This document shows positions 8,325 through 17,674 of a DNA stretch of 64,000 bases, in pieces. The translations under genes were made by a program, and so were the position numbers. This stretch comes from Chitinophagaceae bacterium IBVUCB1 (GTDB taxonomy: Bacteria; Bacteroidota; Bacteroidia; Chitinophagales; Chitinophagaceae), in contig NFUW01000002.1 of NCBI GenBank assembly GCA_002127285.1, positions 1,213,630 through 1,277,629 of the forward strand, read 5' to 3'. A model generated the notes under the pieces. The model was given only the letters and a program-made list of their open reading frames with translations, did not search any database and was not told the DNA's origin. Each line of letters opens with the position of its first letter. Within the stretch, counting starts at the first letter, position 1.

Positions 8325-9525
8325 GTGCCGTTGCTAATGCTTTTGTAACACACTGAGATATATTTGCTGCCAGTTCGCGTACTTGTTCTTCTGTCCAGGT
8401 GCAGCGGATACCGAATGAAATAAGACGGCCTACTACATTTTGAGATTTGGGCAAATCGAGATTGTTATAATCCTGGGGCGCACCCAATAGCTGTATCGGC
8501 AGTTTAGAAGCCGTGCGCATTTCTTTGATATGATCCCACTGGTTGATAAAGTGATACATATTCGTATACCAATAGTTGAAACCGGTAACACCTGCTTCAT
8601 TAAACGCTGCTACTGTACGTTTTGCAGCCTCAGTATCGGGCAACAACATATTCAGAAACGTAGCAGAGTCTCCATGAGGGTCTGCCAAAGTTGCAAATGA
8701 TATACCCTCTGTTTGGCTAAGAATATCTACCAATATCTTTTTAAGCCGGTTATTTGCTTCACGTATCTGTGGCACTTTGCGTGTTTGTGCAACGCCAACT
8801 GCCGCATGCAATTCGCTGATACGATAGTTAAAGCCCAGTATAGGGTGTTGTTCCATACCACGGTTGTTGCCAATATGGTCGTGCCCGTGGTCGCAATAAG
8901 AATCTGCGTGTTTATATACCTGCTCGTCGTTAGTAACCAACACCCCACCCTCGCCTGCAGTGGCTATCTTGAAGAAATCGAACGAATAAGAGCCTGCCTT
9001 ACCAAACAAACCTGTAGCAGTACCTTTGTAAGATGCTGCAAATGCCTGCCCTGCATCTTCTACCAGTATCAGGTTGTATTCATTTACTACCTGCATAATG
9101 CTGTTCATATCGGCCATACCACCACACATATGTACAAGGCATACCGCTTTTGTTTTAGGGGTAATGGCTTTACGAATACCATCCGCACTCAGGCAGAGTG
9201 TTTCGTCTATTTCTGCAAATACAGGCAAAGCGCCTATAAAGAGTACAGCCTCTACAGTAGCTATATATGTAAATGGAGGAACTATTACCTCATCGCCCGC
9301 ACCAACACCAGCTGCTGCAAGTGCTGCGGCTACTGCAGTAGACCCGCTGCTGACTGCATGTGCATATTTTGCTCCTGTTATCTTTCTTACTTCAGCTTCA
9401 AAGTCTTTTGCTTTCCAAATACCGTTGCGTTGCGCATCATGATTATACCGGAAAAGAATACCTGTTTCTAATACGTCGGCTATTTCTTTTTTTTCTTCCG
9501 CACCAAATAGTTCTGTACCTGGCAT
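8317..9525 (-). CDS. kdnA: 8-amino-8-deoxy-Kdo transaminase (DegT/DnrJ/EryC1 family)
   Basis: The 402-residue protein is a PLP-dependent sugar aminotransferase. The PLP Lys is K186 in DFFKIATAGEGG, with the cofactor-binding Asp157 in VEDAGQAF. In Shewanella, KdnA converts the 8-aldehyde made by KdnB into 8-amino-3,8-dideoxy-D-manno-octulosonate (Kdo8N), using glutamate as donor. Its overlap with kdnB and its position beside waaA and kdsA support this over other DegT roles such as perosamine or UDP-sugar synthesis. Being the first of the tight kdnA-kdnB-kdsA run, it may set that operon's expression. Confidence 0.9.
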   Translation of the reverse strand: MPGTELFGAEEKKEIADVLETGILFRYNHDAQRNGIWKAKDFEAEVRKITGAKYAHAVSSGSTAVAAALAAAGVGAGDEVIVPPFTYIATVEAVLFIGALPVFAEIDETLCLSADGIRKAITPKTKAVCLVHMCGGMADMNSIMQVVNEYNLILVEDAGQAFAASYKGTATGLFGKAGSYSFDFFKIATAGEGGVLVTNDEQVYKHADSYCDHGHDHIGNNRGMEQHPILGFNYRISELHAAVGVAQTRKVPQIREANNRLKKILVDILSQTEGISFATLADPHGDSATFLNMLLPDTEAAKRTVAAFNEAGVTGFNYWYTNMYHFINQWDHIKEMRTASKLPIQLLGAPQDYNNLDLPKSQNVVGRLISFGIRCTWTEEQVRELAANISQCVTKALATAHA

Positions 9526-9587
9526 TATATTAATATTTAGAGTGCAAAACTACGCAAATAAAGCGAGAGCGGGAAGGTAAACAAAGG

Positions 9588-10835
9588 CTATTTAAGGTAG
9601 GGCTTTGCCACCACATTCAGTACCGTGTCAGTAGCCCCTGTTTGCGCTGCGATGTATGCCTGTATGGCTTTTTGCATAGTTTGGCGGGTAGTGTCGTCTT
9701 CTGTCAGGTTGGGCAATGAATTGTTAAAGTCTGCCGCGCTACTTATTGGAAATGCGTATTGGCGGGATACCAATGCCTTTGCTTCTATATACTTATCGTA
9801 CTTGGGGCCAAAGAATACGGGCAGCCCGAACACCGCAGGCTCTAATACATTGTGGATGCCATCGTTGAAGCCACCACCTACATAGGCAACATCTCCATAG
9901 CTATACAGGCCGGATAACATGCCGATATTGTCAATTATTAAAACACGATAACCACATGGCTCAGCATCCAGTTGAGAGTATAATACACTATGCCCTGCAA
10001 AGGCATCGTGCAGCGATTGAATATGTGCCGCGTCCACCTCGTGCGGGGCTATTACCAGTTTCCAATCATCGGGCAGGTTGGGTAGCGTTTGTTTCAGTAT
10101 CTCTTCATCGGCAGGCCATGTACTGCCTGCAATAATGAGTTTGTCTGCTTCTTTAAACTTTTCAATAAGCGGAAAGGGCTTTACACTGGCGGCAATGGCA
10201 CTCACCCTGTCGTAGCGGGTATCACCTGCTACTATTACATTCTCATTCAGCCCGATGGTAGCTAATAATTTTCTCGATTCTTCGTCTTGTACAAAGAGAT
10301 AGGTAAAACAACGCAGCATCTTCCTGAACAGACCGCCACTTGGCTTGAAGAATATCTGCGATTTGCGGAAAACGGCTGATACCAATATGGTAGGTACTTG
10401 TGCTTGTTGCAGCTGGGTAAGGTAGTAGTACCAAAACTCGTACTTTACAAATATAGCAAGCGATGGGTTGACTAATGATACCAATCTGCGTGCATTGCCC
10501 TTACTATCCATCGGCAGGTAGTAGATATAGTCTGCACCTTTATAATCTTTCCTCACCTCGTAGCCCGATGGCGAGAAGAACGTCAACACTATTTTATAGG
10601 CAGGGTATTGTTGCCTGATGGCTTCTATCAATGGCCTGCCCTGTTCAAACTCTCCCAGCGACGAACAGTGTACCCATATCCGTTTTTCGTCTTTGCCTTT
10701 CAGGTCGGCAGCTATCTTATCCAATAATCCCTTTCTGCCATTGAGCCATAACCTTGCTTTATCGCCAAACAATGCGGCTATGCGCACGGCAATGCGATAT
10801 AGTAAGAGGAATATGTTGTAGAATAGCAATTGCAT
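9588..10835 (-). CDS. waaA: Kdo transferase (WaaA/KdtA family)
   Basis: The 415-residue protein has an N-terminal membrane-associated helix, then the WaaA pattern WVHCSSLGEFEQGRPLIE, VLTFFSPSGYEV, VKYEFWYYYL and, in the C-terminal GT-B half, YVGGGFNDGIHNVLEPAVFG. WaaA transfers Kdo, here possibly its 8-amino form, from the CMP sugar to lipid IVA at the inner face of the cytoplasmic membrane. It lies 6 bp after the serine dehydratase stop and 62 bp before kdnA, on the same strand. Confidence 0.95.
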   Translation of the reverse strand: MQLLFYNIFLLLYRIAVRIAALFGDKARLWLNGRKGLLDKIAADLKGKDEKRIWVHCSSLGEFEQGRPLIEAIRQQYPAYKIVLTFFSPSGYEVRKDYKGADYIYYLPMDSKGNARRLVSLVNPSLAIFVKYEFWYYYLTQLQQAQVPTILVSAVFRKSQIFFKPSGGLFRKMLRCFTYLFVQDEESRKLLATIGLNENVIVAGDTRYDRVSAIAASVKPFPLIEKFKEADKLIIAGSTWPADEEILKQTLPNLPDDWKLVIAPHEVDAAHIQSLHDAFAGHSVLYSQLDAEPCGYRVLIIDNIGMLSGLYSYGDVAYVGGGFNDGIHNVLEPAVFGLPVFFGPKYDKYIEAKALVSRQYAFPISSAADFNNSLPNLTEDDTTRQTMQKAIQAYIAAQTGATDTVLNVVAKPYLK

Positions 10836-10841
10836 TTGTTA

Positions 10842-12266
10842 TCAGCATTCGGGCAGGCTAAGCGGCACTTTGGTAGCCAAGCCGCCCTCGGCTGTTTCTT
10901 TGTATTTGTGGTTCATATCCAGCGCGGTTTCCCACATGGTTTGCACTACATGGTCAAGCGATACTTTGGCATTATCTGGGTTGCTTTGCAGTGCCAGTTG
11001 CGATGCGGTGATGGCTTTAATAGCCCCCATCGTATTGCGCTCTATACATGGCACTTGTACCAATCCGGCAACAGGGTCGCAGGTCAAGCCCAAGTGGTGC
11101 TCCATGGCTATCTCCGCCGCCATCAGGCATTGGCGGGCATTGCCTCCGAGGCTCTCTGTAAGTGCGGCTGCTGCCATAGCAGACGATACACCTATCTCTG
11201 CCTGACAGCCACCCATAGCGGCAGACAGCGTTGCACCTTTTTTAAAGATGCTGCCTATCTCTGATGCAGTGAGCAGGAAGTTGATGATTTTCTCATCATC
11301 AAAGCCATCGCAAAACGTGATGAAGTAGTGCAGTACCGCAGGCACTACACCTGCCGCACCATTGGTAGGTGCGGTTACAACACGGCTGAAGGATGCGTTC
11401 TCTTCATTGACCGCCAATGCAAAACAGCTAACCCAATCAAGTATATACTGAAAGCTATGTCCCCCCTCGCGGATGGCTTGTACCCACTCTGTATGGTTGT
11501 TGTATGTTTTGCCCTTTAATTGTTTTGTGTTGAGCCCTGCCGCACGGCGTTTCACCTGCAAGCCGCCGGGTAATTCGCCGCTGATGTGGCAACCACGATA
11601 GATGCAGTCGCGCATTACTTGCCATATCTTCAGCACGCCTTGTTTAGTAGCCTCTTCGCTGCGCCATGCGTGTTCGTTTTCCATTACCACCTCGTAGATG
11701 TGCAGCCCTGTTTTGCGGCACCAGTGCAGCAGGTCGTCTGCTTTTTCTATGGGGAATGGTAAGTCCACATCATTAGCAGCATTATTGTCCTCACCTTCTT
11801 TTACCACAAAGCCACCACCTATGGAGTAAAACGTTTCGGCTATTTCATCGCCATTGCTGAACGTACACAAAAACGTAACCGCATTGGGGTGAAAAGGCAG
11901 GCTTTCATCCATCAGAAATACGACATCTTCTGCAGGGTCAAAGTCAATAATTCTTGACAGCCCGAGGTTCATTTTCTTTTCGCTCGATATCTGGTTGAGG
12001 CGAGGTGTTATTTCGTTTACATCAAACGTTACAGGGTCTTCACCGTTCAATCCTAAAATTACGGCTACATCCGTACCGTGCCCCTTGCCCGTTTTGGCAA
12101 GCGAGCCATAGAGCAATACTTTTACCGACTGCACATTGTCTATGCCCTTACTTTTAATCGTATCTACAAAACGTAGTGCCGCGCGCCATGGGCCAAGTGT
12201 GTGCGAACTGCTGGGGCCTACTCCTATCTTAAAAATATCAAATACCGATATACACTCTTTTTTCAC
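10842..12266 (-). CDS. sdaA: L-serine ammonia-lyase (serine dehydratase), single-chain iron-sulfur type
   Basis: The 474-residue protein begins with the beta-domain motif [18 protein letters not shown] and carries the alpha-domain Cys residues in [21 protein letters not shown] and nearby, which bind the 4Fe-4S cluster. It deaminates serine to pyruvate and ammonia in the cytoplasm. Both domains lie in one chain, as in most single-chain SdaA proteins. The length is normal. The gene is 6 bp from waaA, but a functional link to Kdo synthesis is not evident. Confidence 0.95.
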   Translation of the reverse strand: MKKECISVFDIFKIGVGPSSSHTLGPWRAALRFVDTIKSKGIDNVQSVKVLLYGSLAKTGKGHGTDVAVILGLNGEDPVTFDVNEITPRLNQISSEKKMNLGLSRIIDFDPAEDVVFLMDESLPFHPNAVTFLCTFSNGDEIAETFYSIGGGFVVKEGEDNNAANDVDLPFPIEKADDLLHWCRKTGLHIYEVVMENEHAWRSEEATKQGVLKIWQVMRDCIYRGCHISGELPGGLQVKRRAAGLNTKQLKGKTYNNHTEWVQAIREGGHSFQYILDWVSCFALAVNEENASFSRVVTAPTNGAAGVVPAVLHYFITFCDGFDDEKIINFLLTASEIGSIFKKGATLSAAMGGCQAEIGVSSAMAAAALTESLGGNARQCLMAAEIAMEHHLGLTCDPVAGLVQVPCIERNTMGAIKAITASQLALQSNPDNAKVSLDHVVQTMWETALDMNHKYKETAEGGLATKVPLSLPEC

Positions 12267-12292
12267 CGTCTGATTTTAGTTGTAAAAATAAA

Positions 12293-12314
12293 AGGGGGAA
12301 TGAAAATTCCCCCT
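12293..12314 (-). terminator. Intrinsic terminator after the fasciclin gene
   Basis: A perfect 9-bp stem AGGGGGAAT / ATTCCCCCT with a GAAA loop lies 50 bp past the fasciclin stop codon. On the minus strand it is followed by a T-rich run. It separates the fasciclin gene from the serine dehydratase gene. Confidence 0.85.
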
Positions 12315-12363
12315 AAAGATACTATGAAGCTTACAAAAAAATCCGTCGTGCAGCCATATTATG

Positions 12364-12924
12364 TTATGGCATCAATACTTTATCTATTACGTGTATCACG
12401 CCGTTGCTCTGGTTCACGTCTTTGATGGTTACTTTCGCTACATTGCCTTTAGCGTCTTTTACCCATACCCAGTTGTCTTTCCACATAAATGTCAGATCTT
12501 CTCCCTGCACGGTTTTGGCAGTGTATTTGCCGCCACCCTTTTTAATGGCATCCATTATCTGCTGTGCGCTCCACCTGCCTGCTACTACGTGGTAGGTGAG
12601 TACTGCCGTAAGTGTGCCTTTATTTTCGGGCTTCAGCAAGTTATCTACCGTGCCTGCGGGCAGCATATCAAAAGCCGCGTTGGTAGGTGCAAATACGGTA
12701 AAAGGGCCTGCGCTTTGCAGGGTTTCTACCAAACCTGCTGCCTTAACGGCTGCTACCAGTGTGGTGTGGTCTTTCGAGTTCACCGCATTTTCTACAATAT
12801 TCTTAGAGGGGTACATGGGTGCACCGCCTACCATTACTGTTTTCTCACCTTTTTTAGCCATAGTATGTGGGGCAAATGCAAATAAAGCTGCCGCTACAGC
12901 GGGGATTAACATGATACGTTTCAT
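12364..12924 (-). CDS. Exported fasciclin (FAS1) domain protein
   Basis: The 186-residue protein has a signal peptide (residues 1-23, ending HTMA) and one FAS1 domain. Its two hallmark blocks are visible: TVFAPTNAAFDMLPAG near residue 90 and LTYHVVAGR near 125, followed by the conserved end GVIHVIDKVLMP. Bacterial FAS1 proteins are secreted or surface adhesion-like proteins with no known enzyme activity. It is a single gene with terminators on both sides. Confidence 0.93.
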   Translation of the reverse strand: MKRIMLIPAVAAALFAFAPHTMAKKGEKTVMVGGAPMYPSKNIVENAVNSKDHTTLVAAVKAAGLVETLQSAGPFTVFAPTNAAFDMLPAGTVDNLLKPENKGTLTAVLTYHVVAGRWSAQQIMDAIKKGGGKYTAKTVQGEDLTFMWKDNWVWVKDAKGNVAKVTIKDVNQSNGVIHVIDKVLMP

Positions 12925-13016
12925 ACAAGTTGATTTTAAAAGTTTAATAATTGTGTTACAGTATCAAATACGGCAGGTTTTGTTTTTCGGATTTGCGGAA
13001 AGAGAAGAAAAAATTA

Positions 13017-13050
13017 AAAAGCCCGTGAGAACATTGTCTCACGGGCTTTT
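13017..13050 (-). terminator. Strong intrinsic terminator after sppA
   Basis: A perfect 14-bp stem, AAAAGCCCGTGAGA (13017-13030) with TCTCACGGGCTTTT (13037-13050) and a 6-nt loop, starts 25 bp past the sppA stop. On the minus strand it runs into a T-rich tract. Confidence 0.93.
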
Positions 13051-13074
13051 CAGCTTGTATAAAAACTTTGTTAA

Positions 13075-14847
13075 CTACTTGGTTTCGATAGCGAAAGGCA
13101 TCAGAGCCATTACGCTGCCGTTCATTCTTTGCAGTTGTTTCAGTTGTTTGTACCAATCGTATTCTTTGGCAAATTCTTTCTTGGCTATCTGCTCTGCTAC
13201 ATTGGCTTCTGTACCTTTAAAACGGCGCAGCATAGTTTCAAATTTATCTACCGGTTCGGGGTAGGTTACTACATTGTAGTCTTTCAACTTGGCCAATGCC
13301 GCGGCACTGGCTATGGCACGGTCCAGATTGCCCAGCCCGTCTATCAGTTTTATCTGAAAGGCATCCGTACCACTCCATACACGTCCTTGTGCAAAGCTAT
13401 CTACCAATGCCACGTCCATTTTGCGGCCTGCCGCTACACGGCTTTTGAAGATGGTATATATATTATCTACAGAGCGCTGCACTTTAGCTGCTTCGTCTGC
13501 CGTCAGCGCGCGTGTACCATTGGGGAAGTCGGCATAGGGTGCATTTTTTACACCATCAAACGTAACACCCAATTTATTGCGCATCATTTTCTCGGTGTTG
13601 AACATCATGGTAAATACACCTATGCTGCCCGTTACTGTGTTTGGCATAGCAAATATGCTATCGGCTTGGCAAAGAATATAATAACCACCCGATGCGGCTA
13701 CATCGCCCATAGAGGCTACGAGTGGTTTCTTAGCTTTCAGCAGTTGCAATTCGCGGAGTATCACTTCTGATGCCAACGCGCTACCACCGCCAGAGTTGAC
13801 ACGCAATACCACTGCCTTTACCTTATCGTTATTGCGCAGCTTGCGTATTTCTTCTATCATGTCTTGCGATGCTATCTGATAGTCATCATCGCTTTCTCCA
13901 TCTATTATATTACCCTCTGCCATCAATACGGCTATACGCTCATCACCTTTTTCTTCGCTAAGCGTAGCGGCGTATTCAGACAGTGTCATGTATTTTACCT
14001 TGTCTTTTTCTTTAGCACCTGTTTTGGCTTTGATGCGGTTTTCTACCTCGTCCCAATACAGCAGATTCGATACCAATTTGTTTTTCAACGCATCTTGCGG
14101 AAACTCTATAGCACCACTTGCCGCCAGTTGATACAGCGTAGCCGTATCGTGCTTGGTAAACTGCGATGCGGCAGCCAAAAACTCGCTCCAGAAATCTTTT
14201 TGAAACTCGATTATCTGCGCACGGTTGGCATCGCTCATCTTATCGGCGCGGAAAGGCTCGGTAGCACTTTTGAATTTGCCTGCATAAAATATTTCAGGCT
14301 CCAGTTCCAGCTTATCCAGCGTGCCTTTGAAGAAAGCCAGTATGGTAGCAAAGCCCTTCAGTTCCATATCGCCCATAGGGTTCAGGAAGATGCTGTCTGC
14401 CGCCGTAGCCATATAATACGCCCCTTGCGATATGTTTTCGCCATAGGCATATACAAACTTGCCGCTTGTTTTAAAATCCTGTATCGCGCCGCGTAGCTGC
14501 TGCATGGTAGCCCAGCCATTGGCACTGGCATTCAGCTTGATGAGTATGCCTTTTACGTTATCATCATCCTTAGCCTCTTGCAGCGCGTTAATGGCATGAT
14601 ACACACCTACACTGTTTTCATCGCCATCGGCAAATACAGCCAGCGAGTTACGCTCGCTCTGTTCGTGCAGGCGTTTGCTGAGGTCTATTGTCAGTACGCT
14701 GTTTTTAGCTACCTGAGGCTCTTTGTCCGTCTTCATAGAGCTGGAAACAGCCGATACTATCAGCCCTATAAACACACCGAAAATGATAATGCCCGTAACA
14801 ATCATCGCTAACAGCGATGCGAAGAACATTTTAAAGAATTGTTTCAT
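13075..14847 (-). CDS. sppA: Signal peptide peptidase SppA, 67K type
   Basis: The 590-residue protein has an N-terminal membrane helix (about residues 10-35) and the duplicated S49 fold of the E. coli-type SppA. The catalytic Lys lies in FYAGKFKSATEPF in the first half, and the nucleophile Ser in GDVAASGGYYI in the second. Pairs such as GENISQGAYYMA and VLRVNSGGGSALASE mark the two repeats. SppA digests leftover signal peptides in the membrane. It is a single gene with a strong terminator 25 bp downstream. Confidence 0.95.
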   Translation of the reverse strand: MKQFFKMFFASLLAMIVTGIIIFGVFIGLIVSAVSSSMKTDKEPQVAKNSVLTIDLSKRLHEQSERNSLAVFADGDENSVGVYHAINALQEAKDDDNVKGILIKLNASANGWATMQQLRGAIQDFKTSGKFVYAYGENISQGAYYMATAADSIFLNPMGDMELKGFATILAFFKGTLDKLELEPEIFYAGKFKSATEPFRADKMSDANRAQIIEFQKDFWSEFLAAASQFTKHDTATLYQLAASGAIEFPQDALKNKLVSNLLYWDEVENRIKAKTGAKEKDKVKYMTLSEYAATLSEEKGDERIAVLMAEGNIIDGESDDDYQIASQDMIEEIRKLRNNDKVKAVVLRVNSGGGSALASEVILRELQLLKAKKPLVASMGDVAASGGYYILCQADSIFAMPNTVTGSIGVFTMMFNTEKMMRNKLGVTFDGVKNAPYADFPNGTRALTADEAAKVQRSVDNIYTIFKSRVAAGRKMDVALVDSFAQGRVWSGTDAFQIKLIDGLGNLDRAIASAAALAKLKDYNVVTYPEPVDKFETMLRRFKGTEANVAEQIAKKEFAKEYDWYKQLKQLQRMNGSVMALMPFAIETK

Positions 14848-14997
14848 CAGTTTTTAGTTTGATTTTCGTGTTATTCCTGAATAACCCTGCAAATATACTC
14901 GTAAAACGATGTGTATATAAACCGAAAATCGGTAAACGGGGGTACATTGTAGGTGAAGTTTTATTTTTAACTTGCCAACAAAGGCTGAAAAATCGGT

Positions 14998-15576
14998 ATG
15001 CGGCATTTATTATACATATTCCTATTGATTGCGGGCTGCCTGCCTGCCCGTGCGCAAGACGTACATAACCCGTTGATACCGCCTGCAGACCGTGTATGGC
15101 GTTCTTACCAGATACTGGAAAAGAACAAGCTGGCCATCATACAACAATTGGACTTCATCAACAACTTCCCAAAAACCAAGGATGATTTTGTAGCGGTGTT
15201 TGACCCCGACGACCGCAAACAACTACATTATGTATATGACACCTACCTGACGGCACTGGAAGAAGCAGGCAAAGTGCTGCCAGATAGTGTGCTGAAAACA
15301 GGCATTGGCATCTGCAAACAAATGAAATGGGCAAGCGGCGTAAGCGACAGGCTGCAACACGTAGTGCTGGTAGTTGCTGCCGACAACCCCGAAATATTTG
15401 TAGAGCAGGCATATAAACTAAAGCGCAAAGAACTGGAAGCCCTGATACAATACCTTGCCGATGTAGAGAGCAACCCGCTATGCGCCATCTACCAAAAGCT
15501 GCTGAAAAACCTGCACGATGCAGGGGCATATAATATAGAGGGTATGCTGCTGCGGGCAAGGGGGAGTGGGCATTAG
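14998..15576 (+). CDS. Exported protein of unknown function
   Basis: The 192-residue protein begins with a signal peptide (residues 1-19, ending ARAQ) and is otherwise mostly alpha-helical with mixed charge. I recognise no family motif. It is divergent from sppA, with ~150 bp between the starts. The next gene starts 33 bp later on the same strand but is much more AT-rich, so a shared function is doubtful. Confidence 0.75.
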   Translation: MRHLLYIFLLIAGCLPARAQDVHNPLIPPADRVWRSYQILEKNKLAIIQQLDFINNFPKTKDDFVAVFDPDDRKQLHYVYDTYLTALEEAGKVLPDSVLKTGIGICKQMKWASGVSDRLQHVVLVVAADNPEIFVEQAYKLKRKELEALIQYLADVESNPLCAIYQKLLKNLHDAGAYNIEGMLLRARGSGH

Positions 15577-15608
15577 GGTACACAAATAAAATAAGTTGAA
15601 GCAATCAA

Positions 15609-16187
15609 ATGAAAGGCAAATTTGAGGATGCAGCATATTATGGCAACTTTGAAGCTAATTTATTCTTCAAAATATCTCATAACGACTTTAGCTGCATTTA
15701 TAAAGAGGTTATAGATGACTTTAAACCCAACCTGATAAACCAATCTTCATTAGACATTCATACTAATACTATACAATTCAATCATAACATACAAGCTACA
15801 CTACTTGACGAGAATATAATAACGAAGATTATTTTAAATAACAAAGTTGAAAATATCATTATTGATTACCATAATGAGCATTGTCTTATTCAACATAACT
15901 ACAAAACAAAACATAGTCGTAACGCTACTGGCCATACTATCATAAACAACTATTACAACAGTAAATCAGACGTAGTTTTAATATTAGGGTTTGAATTATC
16001 TTTAGATGTTAACTTGTTTACAAAATCACTTAATGATAACATCAATGGTTTTAGCCCAATTATTAAAATTGAAAAGACGAATCACCAATATGTTGTAAGT
16101 AAATTTAATTTCAATACAAAAACACTTACACAACAAGAAGAGATAGTTAATTCATACTTGCATTTAATTAAATTATCTGATTATTAA
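15609..16187 (+). CDS. Hypothetical cytoplasmic protein, AT-rich
   Basis: This 192-residue frame is rich in Asn, Ile and Lys. It has no signal peptide or membrane helix and no motif that I recognise. Its base composition is clearly lower in GC than the neighbouring backbone genes, which suggests recent acquisition. A hairpin with a TTGCAGGTG/CACCTGCAA stem follows 12 bp after the stop. It is called coding because the frame is long and well bounded in AT-rich DNA, where stops should be frequent. Confidence 0.65.
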   Translation: MKGKFEDAAYYGNFEANLFFKISHNDFSCIYKEVIDDFKPNLINQSSLDIHTNTIQFNHNIQATLLDENIITKIILNNKVENIIIDYHNEHCLIQHNYKTKHSRNATGHTIINNYYNSKSDVVLILGFELSLDVNLFTKSLNDNINGFSPIIKIEKTNHQYVVSKFNFNTKTLTQQEEIVNSYLHLIKLSDY

Positions 16188-16198
16188 AGCTTTTGCCG

Positions 16199-16221
16199 TT
16201 GCAGGTGTTCTTCACCTGCAA
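16199..16221. repeat. TTGCAGGTG/CACCTGCAA hairpin repeat
   Basis: A perfect 9-bp inverted repeat with a 5-nt loop lies just past the 15609-16187 gene. A related hairpin, TTGCAGGT/ACCTGCAA, occurs at 31771-31793, and a degraded one near 32254-32280, so this is a dispersed element that may also end transcription. Confidence 0.6.
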
Positions 16222-16312
16222 CCTATGTATCATTTCTTTGTTGGAGAAGAACAGCAATGAAGGCGGAGTTTACTACTTGCCTATTGTAAACGAGGACGAG
16301 AAGAGACTTTTT

Positions 16313-16460
16313 TCTTATTGCTATTTTCTTTGCGCCTTAGCGTCTTTGCGGTTAAAAAATTACACTGCATGAAAAGCCTCCCCTTGGGGGAGGTTGGGGG
16401 GCTGAACTCGCGTTGGAAACGTTGTGCCTTTGCATCCTCGTTAGAAACGAGGACGAGAGG
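16313..16460. repeat. Copy 1 of a ~148 bp intergenic direct repeat
   Basis: This block closely matches 17348-17496. Shared parts include TTTTCTTTGCGCCTTAGCGT, a CCTCCCC/GGGGAGG hairpin, a TTGGAAACG box and a CTCGTTAGAAACGAGGACGA hairpin. Together with the flanking hairpins it fills most of the 395-bp gene-free stretch from 16188 to 16582. No gene is credible in it. Confidence 0.85.
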
Positions 16461-16582
16461 GGGGAGTAGAAAGTTGTTATGTATTGGAAACGCTGTACCG
16501 TAGCAAACAAGCTGCTATTGACAATAGATATTGAACGATTATATTTGTATAGATAACAACACAATAATCCTGTACAAGAAAT

Positions 16583-16969
16583 ATGGAAGAACAATACCCT
16601 CAATTAGTTGACAGGTTACAGTCTACCTTTATAGACATGATGGTTATCATTATTCTTATGTTTGTCTTTACAGGCATTATGGATTGTTTGGAAAATGCGC
16701 CCGAATGGGTCACACGCGCTATGATAGCATGTCTGTTCTTATACGAGCCTGTATGTACGGCATTAGGTTGCACACTGGGCAATTACATAAAAAAGATACG
16801 TGTTCGCAGTACAAATGATACTACCCGAAGAATAAATCTTGTTCAGGCAATCAGCCGTTATTTTTTTAAATTATTGTTAGGTTGGGTTTCATTCCTTACT
16901 ATTCATAGCAATCCAAAAAGGCGAGCTATCCACGATATGATTTCAGGTAGTGTTATGATAAAATTGTAA
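16583..16969 (+). CDS. RDD-family membrane protein
   Basis: The 128-residue protein has two or three predicted membrane helices (around residues 18-35, 45-65 and 94-108). It shows the RDD pattern of Arg and Asp residues: DRLQSTFIDMM at the start and RRAIHDMISGSVM at the end. RDD proteins are small inner-membrane proteins; some act in ion transport, but most have no known role. A second small membrane protein starts 3 bp after its stop codon, so the two are probably translated together. Confidence 0.8.
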   Translation: MEEQYPQLVDRLQSTFIDMMVIIILMFVFTGIMDCLENAPEWVTRAMIACLFLYEPVCTALGCTLGNYIKKIRVRSTNDTTRRINLVQAISRYFFKLLLGWVSFLTIHSNPKRRAIHDMISGSVMIKL

Positions 16970-16972
16970 ATC

Positions 16973-17263
16973 ATGAGCCAACATAAATTATCATCTGTCA
17001 GAATAATCCTGATGGGGCAATTAATGGTAAACCTGCCTGTAATAACAGTTATCATTATCGCAGCATTTATACTAAAGCAAGTTGGCTTGAGTTGGAATTT
17101 TGCTGTAATATTAGGTACAGGTGCAGGGTGGTTTGTATGGGGCAAACTGATTGATAAATGGAAGTATTGGGCATTGAATAACGGTGTAGAAAGAGAACGC
17201 CTGTATAAACTCGGTATCCTCGGTTTCCTCAATTTTTACAAGCATAGAATTTTTGAAGATTAG
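16973..17263 (+). CDS. Small membrane protein of unknown function
   Basis: The 96-residue protein has two hydrophobic segments (about residues 9-30 and 36-56) and a basic C-terminal part. It starts 3 bp after the RDD gene, which implies an operon. No family is recognised. Confidence 0.7.
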   Translation: MSQHKLSSVRIILMGQLMVNLPVITVIIIAAFILKQVGLSWNFAVILGTGAGWFVWGKLIDKWKYWALNNGVERERLYKLGILGFLNFYKHRIFED

Positions 17264-17315
17264 TTTGCGAGTGCTGGGTAGAAAGTAATTAGCAGAATGT
17301 ATACTGTGCGAGTAG

Positions 17316-17344
17316 TTAACCCCTAAATCCCCTAAAGGGGACTT
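17316..17344. repeat. 29-bp dispersed repeat, same unit as at 3061-3089
   Basis: The sequence is the exact reverse complement of 3061-3089 and lies at the left border of the larger repeat copy at 17348-17496. It contains an internal CCCCT/AGGGG hairpin. Confidence 0.85.
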
Positions 17345-17347
17345 CTT

Positions 17348-17496
17348 TCTTAGTGCGATTTTCTTTGCGCCTTAGCGTCTTTGCGGTTAAAAAATTACGC
17401 CGCTATAAAAGCCTCCCCTTGGGGGAGGTTGGAGGGGCTGAACTCGCATTGGAAACGCTGTGCCTTTGCATCCTCGTTAGAAACGAGGACGAGAGG
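17348..17496. repeat. Copy 2 of the ~148 bp intergenic direct repeat
   Basis: It matches 16313-16460 along its whole length with scattered substitutions and keeps both internal hairpins. The two copies bracket the RDD and small membrane protein genes. With the 29-bp repeat it accounts for much of the 411-bp gene-free stretch 17264-17674; the remainder shows only short hairpins. Confidence 0.85.
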
Positions 17497-17674
17497 GTGT
17501 TCAATATTGAATAGTTGAACACCTTGAACACCGCCCCCTTGTCATGCTGTATTGGTATTGATAAGGTGATGTGCTAACCCCGTGCTTCAGCATGGGGATT
17601 TTCGGAAATAATGGGTTGGCTTTTGCCATGATGGCTATGTTTAAGCGAGGACGCTTAAACAGGAAGAATGAAAC

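Noticed and set aside
16318-16503. 61-codon frame inside the first ~148 bp repeat
   Set aside because: It is composed of repeat hairpins and has no protein-like features; the second repeat copy does not keep it.
16370-17496. CRISPR-like look of repeated TTGGAAACG and GTTAGAAACGAGGAC boxes
   Set aside because: Only two full copies about 1 kb apart, with genes between them and no regular spacers, so this is a dispersed repeat rather than a CRISPR array.
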